Shown here one piece after another: positions 59,395 to 64,000 of a stretch of 64,000 nucleotides of DNA; within the stretch, counting starts at the first letter, position 1; every line of letters starts with the position of its first letter. The stretch is taken from positions 248,001 to 312,000 of the forward strand of contig NZ_JAUHHD010000001.1 of the NCBI RefSeq assembly GCF_030410515.1, read 5' to 3'. This DNA is from Arthrobacter sp. YD4. Lineage in GTDB: Bacteria > Actinomycetota > Actinomycetes > Actinomycetales > Micrococcaceae. The notes beneath the pieces were generated by a model that was not told where the DNA came from, did no database searches, and worked only from the letters and a program-made list of their open reading frames with translations. The position numbers and the translations under genes were made by a program.

Positions 59395-59400
59395 AGTGCC

Positions 59401-59850
59401 ATGTCTCTTTCAGATGCCAGCCCCGAAAATTTGGCGTCGGGGGCCGCAACCACTGCCGTCACGTCCGACGAGGGCGCGCGGCCGGGGCCCGCGGCGGCAC
59501 CCCTGATGGACCCGGGAGCCCTCCAGGACCTGGGCGAACAGCTCAACAGTGCGACGGTCGCGCGAGGCTTTGCCCGCGACTACGCCCTGATGTGGGAGCA
59601 GCGCTACGACTCCCTGGCTGATTCTCTGACGCGCCGGGACGCGACGGCCGCCCTCGACGCCGTGCTGAGCGTGAAGACCTCGTCCTCGATGGTCGGCGGC
59701 CTGCGCCTGGCCGGCCTGGCCACGGAACTGGAAGGCCTGGTCAGGGAAGGCCTGTTGGCGGAGGCCGAGGCCCGGCTCGGCGAAGTCGCCGCCCGGGGCC
59801 GGGAAACCGTCCAGGAACTGCAGTTCAGCTACATCCTGATGGAGTGCTAG
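59401..59850 (+). CDS. Hpt-like protein lacking the phosphoaccepting histidine
   Basis: A 149-residue protein, disordered to about residue 35, then helical. Residues 89-111 (LSVKTSSSMVGGLRLAGLATELE) match the Hpt pattern H-x-L-K-G-S-S-x-x-x-G-x-x-x-L-x-x-L-x-x-x-L-E, but the phospho-acceptor His is Leu89. Length and helix spacing fit a single Hpt four-helix bundle. It may bind a receiver without phosphotransfer. It is convergent with the neighbouring response regulator: the two stops share the four bases CTAG. Family assignment is from pattern only. Confidence 0.6.
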   Translation: MSLSDASPENLASGAATTAVTSDEGARPGPAAAPLMDPGALQDLGEQLNSATVARGFARDYALMWEQRYDSLADSLTRRDATAALDAVLSVKTSSSMVGGLRLAGLATELEGLVREGLLAEAEARLGEVAARGRETVQELQFSYILMEC

Positions 59851-60590
59851 GGCTGCGCAGGCGCGAGCCGGTAGCCCACACCGCGGACTGTCTGCAGCCA
59901 GCGGGGCTGCACCGCGTCCTCGCCCAGTTTCCGGCGCAGGTTGCCGATGTGGACCTCGACGGCGCGCTCGTCGGAGTCGCTGATGTAGGCGTCGGCCCGG
60001 TAGTACTCCCCCCGGACCACGCGGACCAGGTCCGTCTTGGACCGGACCGCGCCGGCGCCCTTGAGGAGCGCATGCAGGAGGTCAAATTCGCTGCGGGTCA
60101 GGGAGAGCGGCTCGCCGTCGACCGTCACGGAGCGCATGTCCGGATTCAGCGACAGCCCGTTGTGGCGCAGCACGTTGTCCGGCGCCGGTGCAGGCGCCGC
60201 CACGGCTCCGCCGTTGTCCCGGCGTGGACGGCGCATCATGGCCGCCACGCGGGCGCGGAGTTCGCGCGGCCGGAAGGGCTTGGTAAGGAAATCATCCGCA
60301 CCCGTGTGGAGTGCGGTCAGGGTGTCGAGTTCGTCGGTGCGGGCCGTGAGCATGACGACGTAGGCGTCGCTGAACTGACGGATGCGGCGCAGGACCTCAA
60401 AGCCGTCAATGTCCGGCAGTCCCACATCCAGGGTGACCACCTGGGCATCCTCGCGGCGGACGACGTCCACGCCTTCGCGGCCCTCCGAGGCGGAATGCAC
60501 CTCGAAGCCCGCCTGCCGCAGCACGGCCTCGACGAGGTTCCGCACATCGGCGTCGTCTTCCACGACCACGGCCACGCCCAGGTCTGTCAT
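59847..60590 (-). CDS. OmpR/PhoB-family response regulator
   Basis: A 247-residue transcription regulator. Receiver domain 1-120 with acidic pair Glu11-Asp12-Asp13, phospho-acceptor Asp55 in VVTLDVGLPD and Lys in FLTKPF; linker of Ala/Pro; winged-helix DNA-binding domain from about 145 (LTRSEFDLLHALL, HIGNLRRKLGED, TVRGVGYRL). The ATG at 60590 has GGGGGTGG upstream; the frame is open further 5' without similarity. It is divergent from a histidine kinase, its likely partner. Confidence 0.93.
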   Translation of the reverse strand: MTDLGVAVVVEDDADVRNLVEAVLRQAGFEVHSASEGREGVDVVRREDAQVVTLDVGLPDIDGFEVLRRIRQFSDAYVVMLTARTDELDTLTALHTGADDFLTKPFRPRELRARVAAMMRRPRRDNGGAVAAPAPAPDNVLRHNGLSLNPDMRSVTVDGEPLSLTRSEFDLLHALLKGAGAVRSKTDLVRVVRGEYYRADAYISDSDERAVEVHIGNLRRKLGEDAVQPRWLQTVRGVGYRLAPAQP

Positions 60591-60822
60591 GCCACCCCCA
60601 CATCCGCTGCAGTTCCGCTTCCACCGCCGCCACCGGCCCGGGGCACCTCCGCCAGGCGGGGCGCCGCCGCGCCAAAGACCCGCAGCACGTCCTGCCACCA
60701 TACCCAGCCGGGGACCGAATCCCGGGCTCCGGCACATTTTTGTTCAGCAATCTTCGTATGTTTCATGTCAATTTATTTTGACACAACTGTAAACTCAAGC
60801 TTCGTGAGAGGAGCGTTGGTCT
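60591..60822. promoter_or_regulatory. Divergent response regulator / kinase promoter region
   Basis: A 232-bp gap with an AT-rich centre (60735-60800). It contains a perfect palindrome TGTCAA-N6-TTGACA (60766-60783); each arm reads as a consensus -35 TTGACA in opposite directions. It may be both a divergent promoter core and a regulator operator. Confidence 0.5.
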
Positions 60823-62505
60823 TTGGGTGAGTGGCGGCTGGTTCATGACGTGCGGGTGCCCCGCCGCCCGACCATCCTGCACACCCGGGTTCGCGTCCTG
60901 ACCTCTCAGCTTCCCCTCACCCTGCTGCTCACCGCCGGCCTCGCTGCGGCGCCCTCGGCGTGGGACCTGCACCTCTACAGCGGCTGGGGCCAGGCCGCCG
61001 TCGCCGCCCACGCCGCGCTCTTCCTTGCCTGCCTGGTGGTCCCGTGGGAGCGCCTCCCGCCCCTGGCAACCCTGTGGATTCCGGTGCTTGATCTCGCCGC
61101 CATCGGACTGAGCCGGGTCGCCGCGGCCGAGGAGTTGCCGGGCCTCGGGGTGTTGTCCGTCCTGCCTGTGGTCTGGCTCGCCTCTTCCCGGCTCTCCCCC
61201 GCCATCACCGCCGCCCTGAGCTTCTTCGGCCCGCTGCTGGCCGGCCTCCCGTGGTTCTTCGACGCCGGCCCCGATGACAGCCCCGGCCGGATCGCCACCG
61301 TCGCCCTGCTGTCCCTGACCACCCTGGCCGTGGCGGTGGCCATGGAATTCGTCAAGGGCCAGCTTGCCCGCCAGCAGCGCCGTGTGGACTCGAAGGAAGC
61401 ACAGCTGCAGGCCCTACTGGCCGAGAGCCGGGAGCGGGAGCGGCTGTTGAACACCATCCTGGACACGGTGGACGTGGGGATCGTGGCCGTCGACGCCGAG
61501 GGGCGGCGGCTGCTCACCAACAGCTGGCAGAGCCGGCTCGAGGCGGGCGCCGCGCCGCACGGGGCCAGCACCGCCGTGCACCGCGGCTGGGAGGACCACC
61601 TGCTGCTGACCGGGGCGGACCAGCGGACCCCGCTCCAGCCCGAACGGCGGCCCATCCGGCGTGCCATGGCAGGGGAATCCTTTGCCGACCACCTGGTCTG
61701 CTTCGGCGGTGCCCCCGGGGGCCGCGTGGTCTCCACCGGCGCCCGGCCGCTGCGCGACGACGATGGCGGCTTCGGCGGCGCCGTCGTGGTCTACAACGAG
61801 GTCACGGGGCTCGTGAATGCCCTGGCCGCCAAGGACGACGTCGTCGCCACCGTCTCGCACGAATTCCGGACGCCCCTGACCTCCATCATCGGCAACCTGG
61901 ACCTTGTCCTCGGCGAGGAGCTGCCTCCGTCCGTGCTGCGCCGCATTGAGGTGGCCCAGCGCAATGCCGAGCGGCTGCTGGCCCTGGTCTCCGACCTGCT
62001 GGTTACCGCCAGCGCCGCCGTCCAGCTGCAGCCCCGCCGCACCGACCTCGCCGGGCTGGTGGAGGCCAGCATCGGCTCCGCCCAGGCCCACGCGCAGGCG
62101 GCCCGGGTGTCCCTGTCGATGGAGGCCCGGGAGCCGTTGTGGGCGAACGTCGATCCGCTGCGCATCAGCCAGGCCTTGGACAATCTGGTCTCCAACGCCA
62201 TCAAGTACTCGCCCGACGGCGGATCCGTGACGGTCTCCGGCTGCGCTGCGGAGGGCCGCGTGGTCCTCCAGGTGCGGGATACCGGGATCGGGATGACCGC
62301 CGCCGACGCCGACAGGGTGTTCACCCGCTTCTTCCGCAGCCCGGCGGTGCGCGACGGTGCCATCCCCGGGGCCGGGCTGGGACTGTCCATCACCAAGGCG
62401 ATCGTGGAGGGACACGGCGGGTCCATCACCTGCCGCACCCGCCCGGGCCACGGCAGCACCTTCACCGTCGAATTGCCGGCGGACGGGCCGCCGCGCTCCT
62501 TCTAG
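60823..62505 (+). CDS. Sensor histidine kinase with PAS domain
   Basis: Membrane sensor kinase, 560 residues. Four to five hydrophobic segments (about 28-175) form a small membrane sensor, followed by a coiled coil (180-210), a PAS-like domain (about 205-330), HisKA with His346 in TVSHEFRTPLTS, and HATPase_c: NLVSNAIKYSPDG (N box), DTGIGM (G1) and GAGLGLSI (G2). The start is TTG at 60823 with GAGAGGAG upstream. It probably phosphorylates the divergent response regulator; the signal is unknown. Confidence 0.92.
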   Translation: MGEWRLVHDVRVPRRPTILHTRVRVLTSQLPLTLLLTAGLAAAPSAWDLHLYSGWGQAAVAAHAALFLACLVVPWERLPPLATLWIPVLDLAAIGLSRVAAAEELPGLGVLSVLPVVWLASSRLSPAITAALSFFGPLLAGLPWFFDAGPDDSPGRIATVALLSLTTLAVAVAMEFVKGQLARQQRRVDSKEAQLQALLAESRERERLLNTILDTVDVGIVAVDAEGRRLLTNSWQSRLEAGAAPHGASTAVHRGWEDHLLLTGADQRTPLQPERRPIRRAMAGESFADHLVCFGGAPGGRVVSTGARPLRDDDGGFGGAVVVYNEVTGLVNALAAKDDVVATVSHEFRTPLTSIIGNLDLVLGEELPPSVLRRIEVAQRNAERLLALVSDLLVTASAAVQLQPRRTDLAGLVEASIGSAQAHAQAARVSLSMEAREPLWANVDPLRISQALDNLVSNAIKYSPDGGSVTVSGCAAEGRVVLQVRDTGIGMTAADADRVFTRFFRSPAVRDGAIPGAGLGLSITKAIVEGHGGSITCRTRPGHGSTFTVELPADGPPRSF

Positions 62506-62549
62506 CCGCGACCTGCCAACCGAAGATCGGGGGCCGCCGGGGAAAGGCG

Positions 62550-63440
62550 CTACTCGCGCCGGGCGCGGGTCAGCTCCGCCCGGGCCAACAGCCCTTCCGC
62601 TGAGGGGTAGGCCACCTCTTCCAGGATTAGCGGGTGCGGCGGGGCCAGGACGGAGCGTGCGTCCCGCTGCCGGGCCAGCAGCCGTTCGTAGAGCCAGCCC
62701 GGGGGCTGCTCGCCGGCGCCGACGAACAGCGCCGAACCGATGAGGGCCCGGACCTGGTTGTGGCAGAAGGCGTCCGCCTGGATGGTCGCGACGATGACGC
62801 CGTCGGCCCCGCGGGTGAACTCGAAGCGCTGCAGCTCGCGGATGGTGGTGGCACCCTCGCGCGGCTTGCAGTAGGAACGGAAGTCCTGCAGCCCCAGCAG
62901 CGGCGCGGCACCCTCGTTCAACAGTGCGGTGTCCAGGGCCGTCTTGTGCCAGAGCGTGGCGTGCCGGGTGACCGGGTCCCAGCGGGCCGGTCCGTCGGCG
63001 ATGCGGTAGCTGTAGCGGCGCCAGAGCGCGCTGAACCGGGCGTCAAAGCCTTCCGGGGCCACCGCCGCGCGGTGTACCTCGACGGCCCCGGCCAGCTCCC
63101 CCATGCCCCGGCGGAGGGCGCCGCGGAGCCGGCGCAGCAACGCGGCGGCCGGATCCAGTCCGGCGCCGCGGGGAAGCCCGGCCCATTCGGCGGCGGCCAT
63201 GTCGAAGTGCACCACCTGGCCGCGCGCGTGCACGCCGGCGTCGGTCCGTCCGGCCACGGTGACCCGGACCGGCCGGCGCAGCAACAGGGCCAGGGCCTCC
63301 TCCAGGACGCCCTGGACGGTGCGCAGGCCGGGCTGGAGCGCCCAGCCGCTGAACGGCGCCCCGTCGTAGGAGAGGTCCAGCCGGATACGCAAAAACCCGC
63401 CGTCCCCGGTAAGGGGGACAGCGGGTTCGTGCTCGTTCAT
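62550..63440 (-). CDS. truA: tRNA pseudouridine synthase A
   Basis: Makes pseudouridine at positions 38-40 of the tRNA anticodon arm. It has 296 residues; LDLSYDGAPFSGWALQPGLRTVQGVLE at 21-47, catalytic Asp67 in AGRTDAGVHARGQVVHF, and the RRYSYRI and FCHNQVRALIG blocks. TAGACT lies seven bases before the ATG at 63440 without a binding site, so an own leaderless transcript is likely besides read-through from rplQ, 32 bp upstream. It is convergent with the kinase. Confidence 0.95.
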   Translation of the reverse strand: MNEHEPAVPLTGDGGFLRIRLDLSYDGAPFSGWALQPGLRTVQGVLEEALALLLRRPVRVTVAGRTDAGVHARGQVVHFDMAAAEWAGLPRGAGLDPAAALLRRLRGALRRGMGELAGAVEVHRAAVAPEGFDARFSALWRRYSYRIADGPARWDPVTRHATLWHKTALDTALLNEGAAPLLGLQDFRSYCKPREGATTIRELQRFEFTRGADGVIVATIQADAFCHNQVRALIGSALFVGAGEQPPGWLYERLLARQRDARSVLAPPHPLILEEVAYPSAEGLLARAELTRARRE

Positions 63441-63447
63441 AGACCCA

Positions 63448-63453
63448 AGTCTA
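63448..63453 (-). promoter_or_regulatory. -10 box of truA (leaderless)
   Basis: TAGACT on the minus strand, within TATAGACT, 7 nt before the ATG at 63440. Confidence 0.5.
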
Positions 63454-63472
63454 TAAGAAGGCGGTCAGCGAA

Positions 63473-64000
63473 TTACTTCGCTTCCTTCTCGGTCTCGGCG
63501 GGAGCTTCCTCGGCGGCCGGAGCCTCTTCGGTTGCTGCTGCCTCGGCCTCGGGGGCCTCTTCGGTCTCAGCGGCTTCGGTCTCGGCAACCGGAGCAGCCT
63601 CGTCCTTCTTGTCGGCGTCGCGCTTGGCGGCGGTGGTGGCCTCGGCAACCACGGCCTGCTTGGCGGAAACCGGCTCCAGGACCAGCTCGATGACAGCCAT
63701 GGGGGCGTTGTCGCCCTTACGGTTGCCGATCTTGGTGATGCGGGTGTAGCCGCCGTCGCGGTTCTCCATCGCCTGCGCGATGTCGGTGAACAGCTCGTGG
63801 ACGACGCCCTTGTTGCTGATCAGGCCCAGCACGCGACGGCGGGAAGCCAGGTCGCCGCGCTTGGCGAAGGTCACCAGACGCTCGGCGTACGGCTTCAGGC
63901 GCTTGGCCTTGGTCACCGTGGTGGTGATGCGCTTGTGCTCGAACAGTGCGGCAGAGAGGTTCGCGAGCATGAGGCGCTCGTGAGCCGGGCCGCCTCCGAG
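63473..64000 (-). CDS. rplQ: 50S ribosomal protein L17 (5' end outside window)
   Basis: Large-subunit protein near the peptide exit. The visible part begins [25 protein letters not shown]; only about nine N-terminal residues are missing. After the conserved body (to about residue 120 of the visible part) comes an actinobacterial C-terminal tail rich in Glu and Ala ([20 protein letters not shown]), ending ETEKEAK. Its neighbour truA downstream is the usual order in bacteria. Confidence 0.97.
   Translation of the reverse strand, partial: LGGGPAHERLMLANLSAALFEHKRITTTVTKAKRLKPYAERLVTFAKRGDLASRRRVLGLISNKGVVHELFTDIAQAMENRDGGYTRITKIGNRKGDNAPMAVIELVLEPVSAKQAVVAEATTAAKRDADKKDEAAPVAETEAAETEEAPEAEAAATEEAPAAEEAPAETEKEAK

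Overview
The window is chromosomal DNA from a high-GC actinobacterium. The best fit is the Micrococcaceae (Arthrobacter or Pseudarthrobacter type). Reasons: the coding DNA is very GC-rich; mshA and ino1 (mycothiol and inositol metabolism) are present; groEL has a His-rich tail and lies with groES under two CIRCE operators; treX-treY-treZ, an actinobacterial alr-tsaE-tsaB-rimI-tsaD cluster, a full Tad pilus system and many leaderless-looking promoters are all here. The species assignment is inference from gene content.

Layout. 1-8.2 kb: the 5' part of guaB, two paralogous membrane acyltransferases with SGNH domains on either side of a DUF389 membrane protein, then groES-groEL1. 8.4-14 kb: a small membrane protein, a methyltransferase, a shikimate-dehydrogenase-like protein, a GH3 lipoprotein and a YbdK-type carboxylate-amine ligase. 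14-18.2 kb: the t6A/alanine racemase operon alr-tsaE-tsaB-rimI-tsaD, joined by overlapping stops and starts. 18.3-24.7 kb: a PfkB sugar kinase divergent from a GH4 glycosidase, a GNAT acetyltransferase, mshA and fhs. 24.7-26.2 kb: a compact cassette of one AbiEi/DUF559 nuclease-like gene between two inverted arrays of the same 32-bp repeat, filling the whole space between fhs and ino1. 26.2-34.9 kb: ino1, an aldo/keto reductase and treX-treY-treZ. 35-43.3 kb: glmS-acpS-nnr, coaA with a VanY-like lipoprotein, glmM, and rplM-rpsI. 43.6-59.3 kb: a prepilin peptidase and two complete, diverged Tad pilus operons in tandem. 59.4-62.5 kb: an Hpt-like protein without the phospho-accepting His, a response regulator and a divergent histidine kinase. 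62.5-64 kb: truA and the 5'-truncated rplQ.

How the genes work together. Much of the backbone (rplQ, truA, rplM-rpsI-glmM, glmS-acpS-nnr, alr-tsaE-tsaB-rimI-tsaD, groES-groEL1, guaB) keeps the order found in Mycobacterium tuberculosis; the Tad, tre/ino1/mshA and acyltransferase blocks sit between these conserved groups. glmS and glmM supply UDP-GlcNAc precursors and Ino1 supplies inositol phosphate; UDP-GlcNAc and inositol 3-phosphate are the substrates of MshA. TreX, TreY and TreZ convert glycogen to trehalose. The single prepilin peptidase presumably serves both Tad loci.

The most unusual elements are the repeat-bracketed DUF559 cassette, the tandem Tad duplication with conserved pilin/tadE hairpins, the pseudo-Hpt next to a two-component pair, and a set of start codons placed 6-8 nt after a TANNNT -10 box.
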